Assembly: GCF_002362315.1 (NCBI RefSeq)
Contig: NZ_MTZV01000001.1
Span: 186,001 to 250,000, forward strand
Direction: 5' to 3'
Source of the DNA: Paraburkholderia acidicola
GTDB lineage: Bacteria; Pseudomonadota; Gammaproteobacteria; Burkholderiales; Burkholderiaceae
DNA length: 64,000 nt
Below, one piece after another: positions 18,168 through 25,828 of the stretch; position 1 is the stretch's first letter, and every line of letters starts with the position of its first letter. A model generated the notes under the pieces. The model saw only the letters and a program-made list of their open reading frames with translations. It was not told where the DNA came from and searched no databases. The translations under genes and the position numbers were made by a program.

Positions 18168-20099
18168 TCAATTCAACTTCATCACCTCAACCACATTCGC
18201 CTTCGGCACCACCGGCATATTCACCGCCGTGTGATCCAGATCGAGCGTCACCTGAGCGCTCCCCTGGAAACCTTCGAGCTTCAAAGCGATCTTGCTGCCC
18301 GGTAACACCGTGAAGTCCCGCGGCATCATCTCGAGTGCGAAGCTGTAGTTCGTGCCCGGCACAATCGGCTGCGGATGTTCAAGACCCTTGTAGAACTGCG
18401 GATTAGCCCACCCGTAGGTCACATTGTTCCCATCCACCGACAGCGTCGCCTTAACGTTCGTCACTGCCGGCGAGAACTTTCCGGTCACGACAATCATGAT
18501 CGTGCCGGCGTACCGCGTTGCATTGGCGAGCGGCGCGCTCGTATACGTCACGGTGTTCTTGCTATCGAAGCTGACCGCATGGTTGTCGACACCTTCCGAC
18601 GGATTCGACGTGAACAGCCCACCAACCTTGCCGTCACCGCGCAGGTAGTACGGCGTCGTCGTTGTCGTCGGCCACGCGCTTTCCTTCACGATCAACTCAC
18701 CGGTCGGAATACAGTCTCTCGGGTTGTGTCCGTCCTTGCAGTGCCCGGTCAACGTGTTGCCATTGCCGTCCGGATTGCTGCTCGTGTCGGAACCACCGGT
18801 CGGCTGATCGCCTGCCGGAGTTTCACGTGCATAGGTCGGTTGGGTTTCCACACCATTGTTTACGCCGAACAGATAGCGCGAATACCAGAGCAGTACTTCT
18901 TTTGCCCATTCCTTCTGCCAGACCGGATCGTCATGGTTGCGGCTATGCAGCCAGAGTTGCACGGGCTTCTTCAGCTTGAACAACGTGTCGTAGAGCTGCA
19001 CGCCGTTTTTCGTCTTGACGTTGTTGTCGTCCTGCCCCTGCGTGACCAGGGTCGCCGCCTTGATCTGATCGGCGTGCGTTAGCGTATTGCGCACCTTCCA
19101 GAAGTTGTTATAGGCAAGTGTCGTATCGTCGGACCCGTTAGAGAGCGTCTGATAGAGCGATGCACACGCATTCGCGGTACGGGTCGATTTCTCCGCCTGG
19201 ATGTAATCGGTGAGACCAATCGTGCCGATGACATCGGAGATCACGCCGTTGTAGCGGAAGTAATCGTAGCCATTGCTGATCCCTTCAACCGGCACGATCG
19301 CCTCGAGCCCCGGAACGCCGGTAATCGCGACCATCGACGGCAAAGTGCCTCCGTAAGAGATGCCTTCCATCGCGACGTGCCCCGTCGACCAGCTGGCAGC
19401 CAGCGGATTGCCCTTGTCGTCGAAGCCCGGTGCAGTCTTGTCACCGGTGAGCCAGCGAACCACCGCGGCCATCGCCTCGCCTTCGGTCGAATCCATCACC
19501 GACCAGCAACCATCCGAGAGATTGGTACCGAGCGAGTCCGCATAAATGACGGTGAACCCCATGCGGATATATTCCTCTTCGCCGAGGAACGGTCCGCGTT
19601 CGCTCGCGGCATAGTCCGGGTCCGCGTAGTAAACCGACGGTCGAACAATGACTGGCGTCTTCAACCCTTCAGCGACTTCCGCCGGCTGCACGATGCGCAG
19701 CGCGATGCGATCCTTCTTCCCGTCGTGGTCGGTATCGAACGGCGTTTCTACCGTCACGCTGTATTTTTTCGGCGCACGCATGGATAGCCACGGCAAGACC
19801 ATGCCGTCGTCCACGGTCGGGCCGTCATGGCCGGGATACAGCGTGTTCAACGCGGGATAGGCAATGCCGGTCGGCGAGCTTGCAAACTGTGCGCCGACAC
19901 CGGGCGCTGGCACAGGCGGCTTGAACGGTGCGGGGTCCGGTGCCGTCGTAATGGTTTGCGGCGGCGTGGCGGCAGCCTTGCTGGCTGCACTCGATACGTC
20001 GTTCCCGCCTCCGCACGCCGTCAGTGACATCAAGGTAATCAGCAACGACGCGCCGGTTTTCCGTGTCAGCCGCAATGGCAGCCATTCCGCATGATTCAT
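18168..20099 (-). CDS. Xaa-Pro dipeptidyl-peptidase-like S15/CocE family lipoprotein
   Basis: Exported serine hydrolase, 643 residues. Signal peptide ends in lipobox LTAC followed by GGGND. The alpha/beta-hydrolase core has nucleophile elbow GISYGGTLPS, acid in VTQGQDDNNV and base in LHSRNHDDPV, followed by a C-terminal jelly-roll PepX-C domain. Predicted to release X-Pro dipeptides, or to act as an ester/amide hydrolase like CocE. ATG 20099 has aggaga just upstream; a longer start at 20222 is less likely. It is divergent from the first of two S10 carboxypeptidase genes, so this region is an exported peptidase island. Confidence 0.9.
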   Translation of the reverse strand: MNHAEWLPLRLTRKTGASLLITLMSLTACGGGNDVSSAASKAAATPPQTITTAPDPAPFKPPVPAPGVGAQFASSPTGIAYPALNTLYPGHDGPTVDDGMVLPWLSMRAPKKYSVTVETPFDTDHDGKKDRIALRIVQPAEVAEGLKTPVIVRPSVYYADPDYAASERGPFLGEEEYIRMGFTVIYADSLGTNLSDGCWSVMDSTEGEAMAAVVRWLTGDKTAPGFDDKGNPLAASWSTGHVAMEGISYGGTLPSMVAITGVPGLEAIVPVEGISNGYDYFRYNGVISDVIGTIGLTDYIQAEKSTRTANACASLYQTLSNGSDDTTLAYNNFWKVRNTLTHADQIKAATLVTQGQDDNNVKTKNGVQLYDTLFKLKKPVQLWLHSRNHDDPVWQKEWAKEVLLWYSRYLFGVNNGVETQPTYARETPAGDQPTGGSDTSSNPDGNGNTLTGHCKDGHNPRDCIPTGELIVKESAWPTTTTTPYYLRGDGKVGGLFTSNPSEGVDNHAVSFDSKNTVTYTSAPLANATRYAGTIMIVVTGKFSPAVTNVKATLSVDGNNVTYGWANPQFYKGLEHPQPIVPGTNYSFALEMMPRDFTVLPGSKIALKLEGFQGSAQVTLDLDHTAVNMPVVPKANVVEVMKLN

Positions 20100-20481
20100 A
20101 CGCTCTCCTGTTGTGTTTTCTGGTTCTGACGTCTTCGAATCCCCTCCTCTTTGGCACACCTGAGCGGCGCAAACGGATCGAGGCTTCACGGGCGATGCGT
20201 GTAAAGACGTCCGCGCGAGCAACCAGGACCAGTCGGAAGACTAAATATTCCTCAAGTGCTGCCGCGAGCGATGCGCATTGAGAGCACGAAAAAATTTTTC
20301 GTCCTCGACTGGTCTCCTTTCATTTCGCATTCGTCTTTAGAACAGGATCGCCACGATCGGCTACTGGAGAAGCCGGTCGTTGCACGCACATCGATCGTCG
20401 CGTGGCTCATCGAATGTGGATCACGGCCGCCATCGCGTGGCAGCCGCTTATAACTACTCAACACAACCTAGAGGTTCTGGA
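20100..20481. other. Divergent promoter region between S15 and S10 peptidase genes
   Basis: No gene is supported. The right half (from about 20284) is one copy of a sequence found again at 22652-22852. It includes a palindrome ACGAAAAAA-TTTTTCGT at 20286-20302 and a TTATAACTACTCAACAC stretch 20 bp before the ribosome site that may carry a -10 box. Confidence 0.55.
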
Positions 20482-20493
20482 ATGGTCGACAGG
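20284..20493 (+). repeat. Duplicated upstream region, copy A
   Basis: About 200 bp upstream of and into S10 copy 1 is clearly homologous to 22652-22855 upstream of S10 copy 2. Shared blocks are CGAAAA..TTTTC, GCATTCGTCTTTAGAACA, CATCGATC, GGCTCATCGAA, GCCGCTTATAACTACTCAAC and AGAGGTTCTGGAATGGTCGA. Identity is highest near the start codon. Confidence 0.85.
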
Positions 20494-22140
20494 ATTCCAA
20501 TGCGCCCGGTTACCGGCACACAAGAGACAAGGAATAAAGGCGCTTCAGCGCGGCGAACCATGCGCTTGCCGTTCGCCCTGGTGTTGACAGCAATGCTGAT
20601 GGCCGCGTGCGGCGGGGACGTCGGCTCGTCAGCGTCGACGGCGGCCACGCAACCGGGCGCACCGGCAACCACTGCACCGCCCGGCACGCCGCCGGCGTCC
20701 AGCACACCCGAACAGTCTCTAGCGGCCGACAAGCCGTACAGCGATCCCCTCAGCTACTCCTCTGCGGCGAATGCGTCGTTGACCGCCCCCGTGGCCGAGC
20801 AAGCCGCCGTGGTCCATCGTCGCCTCAAGTTGAATGATGGTTCGACGCTGACCTACACCGCCACCACCGGACACCTGACCGCCAGCGACGCGAAGGGCAA
20901 GGCGGAGGCTTCCGTGTTCTACGTCGCCTATACCGCCGATGGCAAACCGCCAGGCAGCCGCCCCGTGACGTTCCTGTTCAACGGCGGTCCAGTCAGCGCA
21001 ACCGTCTGGCTGCATCTCGGCTCATGGGGGCCGAAGCGCATCGTCACGCATGTGCCCGACGCGAGCACGAAGTCGTTTCCGCTAGTCGACAGTCCGGACA
21101 CGCTGCTTAGCGACAGCGACCTGGTCTTCATCGACGCAATCGGCGTCGGCTATTCCGAAGCCATCGCACCGAACACCAACCAGACGTTCTGGGGCGTCGA
21201 CGAGGACGCGGGGCTGTTCCGCGATTTCATCACGCGTTATATCGCGGTGAATCAGCGGCAGACATCGCCCAAGTACCTCTATGGCGAATCGTATGCGGGC
21301 ATTCGCACACCCGTGCTGGCCAACATGCTGGAAACCGCCGGTGTCGATCTCGCGGGGGTCGTGCTGAATTCGCCGATCATGAACTACAACACCGCGTGCG
21401 ACACGGGCTACGGCACCGACTGTACCGGCTTCCTGCCGAGCTTCGGCGCGGTGTCCACCTACTACGGCGTCAGCAACAAACCCGCGGCCACCACGCTGCC
21501 GACCTACATCCAGCAACTGCAGGGCTTTGCCTCGGGCTCCTATCAGCCCGCGGTCAAATCGTTCCTTGCCAGCAAGACACCGCCAACGGGCAGCCTGGTA
21601 GCGCAACTGACCGGCTACACCGGTTTCGCCTCGCAGGTCTGGCTCGACAACTTCAACATGGACCCCGGTACGTATCGCTCGAAAATCAAGCCGGGCTATG
21701 CGGTCGACGTCAACGACGGCCGGCTCAACGCGCTCGCGGGTAGCGAGACCAGCTACTACGACAGCGCGTTCTCCGACCAGATCAAGACGTATTTGCCGCA
21801 AGGGCTGGGCTATAGCGTGAAAACGAACTACTCGATGAGCGCGGGCGATACCTGGGACTGGCAACACGACGGCCTGCCGCAGCCCGATTCGGTGCCCGAT
21901 CTTGCTTCTGCCATCGCGCAGAACCCGCCGTTGAAAGTGCTCGTGATGCATGGCTATCACGATCTCAACTGTCCGTATTTCCAGACCGAAATGGAGCTGG
22001 GCCGGATGGGCAATGTACCGAATCTGCGCGTGCGGCTCTTCGAGGGCGGACATATGACGTACCTCACGGAAAGCTCGCGAGGGCCGATGAAAACGGAGCT
22101 GCACACGTTCTACAACGCGACCGGCACCGCCGTCCGCTGA
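20482..22140 (+). CDS. S10 serine carboxypeptidase-like lipoprotein (copy 1)
   Basis: Exported alpha/beta-hydrolase of peptidase family S10, 552 residues, removing C-terminal amino acids from peptides. Lipobox MAAC then GGDVG follows a long n-region. Nucleophile elbow YGESYAGIRTP (Ser270), acid in HGYHDLNCP and base in EGGHMTYLTESSRGPMK form the triad. The oxyanion region reads NGGPVSATVWLHLGSWGP: the usual NGGPG glycine is Val171 here, unlike copies 2 and 3. ATG 20482 is chosen because its Shine-Dalgarno (gaggttctgga) and the MVDR start are conserved in copy 2. An EF-hand-like protein follows 76 bp downstream. Confidence 0.88.
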   Translation: MVDRIPMRPVTGTQETRNKGASARRTMRLPFALVLTAMLMAACGGDVGSSASTAATQPGAPATTAPPGTPPASSTPEQSLAADKPYSDPLSYSSAANASLTAPVAEQAAVVHRRLKLNDGSTLTYTATTGHLTASDAKGKAEASVFYVAYTADGKPPGSRPVTFLFNGGPVSATVWLHLGSWGPKRIVTHVPDASTKSFPLVDSPDTLLSDSDLVFIDAIGVGYSEAIAPNTNQTFWGVDEDAGLFRDFITRYIAVNQRQTSPKYLYGESYAGIRTPVLANMLETAGVDLAGVVLNSPIMNYNTACDTGYGTDCTGFLPSFGAVSTYYGVSNKPAATTLPTYIQQLQGFASGSYQPAVKSFLASKTPPTGSLVAQLTGYTGFASQVWLDNFNMDPGTYRSKIKPGYAVDVNDGRLNALAGSETSYYDSAFSDQIKTYLPQGLGYSVKTNYSMSAGDTWDWQHDGLPQPDSVPDLASAIAQNPPLKVLVMHGYHDLNCPYFQTEMELGRMGNVPNLRVRLFEGGHMTYLTESSRGPMKTELHTFYNATGTAVR

Positions 22141-22216
22141 CCCGACTATCGAGGTGCGAGGCGGCAACTTCAACGTCGCCTCGCACCTGAAAACCGAATC
22201 GAACAAGGAGCAGTCA

Positions 22217-22624
22217 GTGAAGAATTCTCGTGGTGTGTGGGCGTTGCTCGTGATGATCGGCGCCATGATTTCCGTTCCTCAGTTAGCCTATGCGGGCAGC
22301 GACGACGGCGCCGCTTCGGCACCGGATAGTGCGCAAAGTCCAGCACGTTCGCCTGAGCAGATTCACGTGCAGCCGGGTGTGCCGCGCTCAAGTCAGCCTG
22401 CGTTGTCGGGCAAGGCGCTGGACGCGCATGTTCTGACGCAATTGAAGCAACGCTTCGACGCCGCCGATACGGATCACACCGGACGAATCAGCGTCGATCA
22501 GGCCCGTAGCGCGGGATGGGGTTATCTCGTCAATCACTTCAGTCAGATCGACAAGGCCGGTCGCGGCACCGTCAGCTTCGACGAAATCGCGAACTACATG
22601 CGCGGCATGGGTGCGCGGATGTAA
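22217..22624 (+). CDS. Exported EF-hand-like protein (copy 1), partner of S10 copy 1
   Basis: A 135-residue protein with a Sec signal ending AYA/GSDDG, a Pro/Ser-rich linker, then a pair of EF-hand-like units. Loop 1 DTDHTGRISVDQ has Asp at positions 1 and 3 and Gly at 6 but Gln at 12; loop 2 DKAGRGTVSFDE has Asp1, Gly6 and Glu12. Probably a periplasmic or secreted Ca-binding or Ca-structure-mimic protein. Start is GTG 22217 with aaggag 6 nt upstream; a longer ATG frame at 22154 lacks a ribosome site. The same protein type follows each of the three S10 genes in this window. Confidence 0.82.
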   Translation: MKNSRGVWALLVMIGAMISVPQLAYAGSDDGAASAPDSAQSPARSPEQIHVQPGVPRSSQPALSGKALDAHVLTQLKQRFDAADTDHTGRISVDQARSAGWGYLVNHFSQIDKAGRGTVSFDEIANYMRGMGARM

Positions 22625-22626
22625 TT

Positions 22627-22651
22627 GCCCGCGACCTGAAATTACGCGGGC
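22627..22651 (+). terminator. Hairpin after EF-hand copy 1
   Basis: GCCCGCG-N11-CGCGGGC, a perfect 7-bp GC stem 3 bp after the stop codon, followed by gcgaaaATTTTcc. It is a plausible though weak intrinsic terminator separating the two modules. Confidence 0.45.
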
Positions 22652-22855
22652 GCGAAAATTTTCCGGGCCCGACTGGTCCCCTTTCAACTCGCATTCGTCT
22701 TTAGAACAAGATCGCAACGACTGGTTACCGGAGAGGCCGATCGTTGCACGAACATCGATCACCGTACGGCTCATCGAACGCGGACAGCCACGCGTCGCGT
22801 AGAAGCCGCTTATAACTACTCAACACCACTTAGAGGTTCTGGAATGGTCGACAGG
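22652..22855 (+). repeat. Duplicated upstream region, copy B
   Basis: Homologous to 20284-20493 (copy A). The last 45 bp, from TTATAACTACTCAACAC through the ribosome site and the MVDR codons, are nearly identical. This shows that the module was duplicated with its regulatory region. Confidence 0.85.
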
Positions 22856-24595
22856 CTTATTCATTACACTCGCTATGGATGTGCATTCGGTCTGCTCGTT
22901 TCACTGCTAAGCGCATGCGGCGGCGACAACAAGATCGCAAGCACTCCGGCATCGAACCAGGCGTCAGGTAGTCCGTCGCAATCCAGCCCCGCAGCGCCCG
23001 CGCCCGCCAGCGCACCCGCAGGGGCCGCTGATCAGGCGTACGCAGATCCGAATCACTACAGCACCGATCCCGATGACGCGCTGCCTGCCAACAGCGCCTT
23101 CGATCAGGCCGCCGTCACGCATCACTCGATGACGCTCAACGGCAAGATCGTGACCTACACGGCGACCGCCGGGCACTTGACAGCGATCGCGCCGAATGCC
23201 GATGCCTCCCAACCCGCCGACAAGGAAGTGTCGTTTTTTTATGTCGCGTATACGCAGGACAACCAGCCGCTCGGCAAGCGTCCGGTGACGTTCTTCTGGA
23301 ATGGCGGACCGGGCTCGTCGACGATCTGGCTGCATCTGGGATCGTGGGGACCTAAAACGTTTCAGGTCGACGAGGCGAGCTTTACGCCCGACCAGCTGCA
23401 GACGCAGCCCAAGAGTTTCCCGATGGTCGACAACGACGTAAGCATGCTTGACGACAGCGATCTGGTTTTCGTCGATGCACCGGGTACCGGTTTTTCGGAA
23501 GCAGTCGCACCGCACAAGAACAGCGATTTCTGGGGCGTCGACGAAGATACCAAAGCCTTCCGCGACTTCATTACGCGCTACATCGCGGTCAACAAACGGC
23601 AGACCTCGCCGAAGTATCTGTATGGCGAATCGTATGGCGGTATCCGCACGCCGATCGTCGCAGACCTGCTCGAACAGGCGGGTAGCCCTGGGCAAGGCGG
23701 CCCCGCATTGACCGGCGTCATATTGAATTCGCCGATCCTGAGCTACAAGACCAACTGCGAACGATCCAGCAGTTTCTCGTGCGAAGGGTTCATCCCGAGT
23801 TATGGTGCCGTCGCCTTCTCGAAGAAGGTTGCAACCGATCCGCTGGCCGGCACGCTGGCACTGCCCGACTACGTGAACCAGGTGCGGTTGTTCTCGGCGC
23901 AGTACTGGGTTCCGTCGCTGTCGCCATACCTGCAGAACACGGCTAGTGGCAAATGGAAACCGAAGGACCCGAGCTCGTTTCCTCAAGACCAGCAAACACT
24001 GTTTGGCCTGCTCGCAGGGAAGACCGGGCTGAGTACCGCCAACTGGGCCGCCAGCTTCAATATGCAGCCGCAGAGATTCGAATCGAGCATGATCAACAAG
24101 CTTGGTCTGGGCAACAACGGCCGGCATATGGACCGGTACAACGGCATGGTCACCATCCCGGAGAGCGCGACCTACGATGCGCAGAGCTACAACGATCTCG
24201 CCTTCCAGAACCAGATCAAGGACTTTCTGCCGAATTTCCTGAAATACACGAGCAAGACGGACTACGCCGTGGAACCGGATGATCCGATCGATATGTGGAA
24301 CTGGAAGCACGGCGCCGACAAGTCGAATCACCCGACGTCGTTACCGGATCTAACCGATGCACTTACGCTCGATCCGAAGCTGAAAGTCGTCGTGTTCCAC
24401 GGATACCATGATCTGGCCTGCCCGCTTCATCAAAGCGAGCTCGATCTGGGCGGTGCCGATCTGGCCGCGACGGTACCCGTCAAGGCATTTCCTGGCGGTC
24501 ACATGATCTATCTGACGAAGGACTCGCGGCACCCGATGAAGCAGGCGATCGACACCTTCTTTAATTCGGCGTCGACAGCGGCTCTCCAGGAATGA
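22844..24595 (+). CDS. S10 serine carboxypeptidase-like lipoprotein (copy 2)
   Basis: Paralogue of the preceding S10 gene, 583 residues. Signal peptide with lipobox LSAC then GGDNK; low-complexity Ser/Pro/Ala linker; S10 core with intact oxyanion motif WNGGPGSSTIWLHLGSWGPK, nucleophile elbow YGESYGGIRTP (Ser263), acid in HGYHDLACP and base in PGGHMIYLTKDSRHPMK. An internal Cys pair (CERSSSFSC) lies in the same place as CDTGYGTDC of copy 1, likely a disulfide. The Shine-Dalgarno gaggttctgga matches copy 1. Followed 37 bp later by its own EF-hand-like partner. Confidence 0.9.
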   Translation: MVDRLIHYTRYGCAFGLLVSLLSACGGDNKIASTPASNQASGSPSQSSPAAPAPASAPAGAADQAYADPNHYSTDPDDALPANSAFDQAAVTHHSMTLNGKIVTYTATAGHLTAIAPNADASQPADKEVSFFYVAYTQDNQPLGKRPVTFFWNGGPGSSTIWLHLGSWGPKTFQVDEASFTPDQLQTQPKSFPMVDNDVSMLDDSDLVFVDAPGTGFSEAVAPHKNSDFWGVDEDTKAFRDFITRYIAVNKRQTSPKYLYGESYGGIRTPIVADLLEQAGSPGQGGPALTGVILNSPILSYKTNCERSSSFSCEGFIPSYGAVAFSKKVATDPLAGTLALPDYVNQVRLFSAQYWVPSLSPYLQNTASGKWKPKDPSSFPQDQQTLFGLLAGKTGLSTANWAASFNMQPQRFESSMINKLGLGNNGRHMDRYNGMVTIPESATYDAQSYNDLAFQNQIKDFLPNFLKYTSKTDYAVEPDDPIDMWNWKHGADKSNHPTSLPDLTDALTLDPKLKVVVFHGYHDLACPLHQSELDLGGADLAATVPVKAFPGGHMIYLTKDSRHPMKQAIDTFFNSASTAALQE

Positions 24596-24632
24596 CTTCG
24601 ATAGCAATTACTTCGTTTGAAATGAGGCAGCG

Positions 24633-25049
24633 ATGAAAACTCTTTGCTTGAATGCGCTTCTGGCCGCAGTCGGTCTGACTTCTGTGGCGGCAGCGCTAGC
24701 GAATCCGTATGTGAGCGTAGGCACAGCCGATGCCTATGCACCGATGCAGATGCTCAAGGTGGGTGACCGGATGGTTACGCCGCCCCCCGACCCTGTAGGC
24801 ACCGCAGTCCCCGAGGCAGAGGGCCAGACGTTGCGCAATCAGGTGCTGGCCACCATGAAGCAGCGTTTCGACGCAGCGGCAGATCCATCGACCCACCTCC
24901 TCTCGCTCGCTGACGCAAAGCGTTCGGGATTGGGTTATATCGCGGATCACTTCAGAGAGATCGATCGCTCGGGTAGCGGTTACGTGAGCTTCGACGATCT
25001 CACGCGTTTTCTGAAGGCTAAAAAGGGCGCGGCGTTCGCGAACTCGTAG
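24633..25049 (+). CDS. Exported EF-hand-like protein (copy 2), partner of S10 copy 2
   Basis: A 138-residue protein with a cleavable signal (MKTLCLNALLAAVGL... to about Ala23), then a C-terminal helix-loop-helix pair. The first loop region (ADPSTHLLSLADA) is degenerate by one insertion. The second loop, DRSGSGYVSFDD, keeps Asp1, Gly6, a hydrophobic residue at 8 and acidic positions 11-12. It shares the frame RFDAA...GLGYIADHFREIDRSG with copy 1. ATG 24633 has gagg 5 nt upstream. Co-transcribed with S10 copy 2 by spacing. Role as chaperone, inhibitor or Ca-dependent partner is inference. Confidence 0.8.
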   Translation: MKTLCLNALLAAVGLTSVAAALANPYVSVGTADAYAPMQMLKVGDRMVTPPPDPVGTAVPEAEGQTLRNQVLATMKQRFDAAADPSTHLLSLADAKRSGLGYIADHFREIDRSGSGYVSFDDLTRFLKAKKGAAFANS

Positions 25050-25128
25050 CCAGCTCGTAGTCACTAACCGCACGGTCCGGCGCGTCGTTTCATGCAGCAA
25101 TGCGCGAACGACACGCCGGCCTGCGGGA

Positions 25129-25434
25129 TCATCCTTCGATCAGATGCGTCCCGTGCGTGATCGCAGCCCCCGCACGCAGCGCTGCGGCGATAAAGGTCAC
25201 TTCGGCCAGTTCGACTTCGGTAGCACCCGCCTTGACCGCAGCGCCCCGATGAATCTCAAGGCAGTACGGGCATTGCGTCGTCAGTGCGACGGCCAGTGCG
25301 ATCAGTTCCTTGTACTTGCGCGGCACGGCGCCATCGGCGAGCGCTGCCTTATCGAACGCAACAAACGCGTCCCATGCGGGCGACGCTTTCGCACCCAGTG
25401 CGGGCAATTTCGTCATGTTCTTCATGTCGTACAT
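25129..25434 (-). CDS. Carboxymuconolactone decarboxylase family (AhpD-like) protein
   Basis: The 101-residue all-helical protein carries the AhpD signature CPYCLEIHRGA (Cys-X2-Cys-X3-His), so it is more likely a thiol peroxidase or disulfide reductase than a true decarboxylase. The surrounding KYKELIALAVALTTQ and AEVTFIAAALRAGAA helices fit the family. A strong aggagg lies 8 nt before the ATG. Single gene, convergent with EF-hand copy 2 and divergent from the RND gene. Electron partner unknown. Confidence 0.92.
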   Translation of the reverse strand: MYDMKNMTKLPALGAKASPAWDAFVAFDKAALADGAVPRKYKELIALAVALTTQCPYCLEIHRGAAVKAGATEVELAEVTFIAAALRAGAAITHGTHLIEG

Positions 25435-25828
25435 GTGTCGTTCCTCCTGCTGTCGCTAGTTGAAATGCCATGCCGGAATGGCAATGGCGGCCTGTCTCCC
25501 CACGCAGCTAAAGACGGCTGTTTACCGGTCATTTTCAATTTTCGGCCGCACCATACGACTGTGGATTTCAACGGCTCGCCGGCAACCGCTCACGCTTAAC
25601 CGACAATCGTCTTTCACTCTGTGCGCCAGCACACGTTGCACGCCAGCCGGTGCTGCGATTACCGGCCGTGACCAACCTTGCATCGCCAACCGGCCCGACG
25701 GCCCGGTCCCTGACGATTATTTCCCCCTTGTTACCGCGTAACTACGGGAAAAACACCCGTAACCCGCGCCCGAAGTAGTTTGCCTAGCATCGTCGCACGC
25801 TGCCTGCCCCCTGCTCCGACGATCGCAG
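25435..25828. other. Intergenic region between ahpD-like and RND genes
   Basis: No gene seen. It must hold both divergent promoters. Near the RND start it contains two adjacent dyads, GTTAC-CGC-GTAAC (25730-25742) and TACGGG-N7-CCCGTA (25743-25761), which could be operators. Confidence 0.4.
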
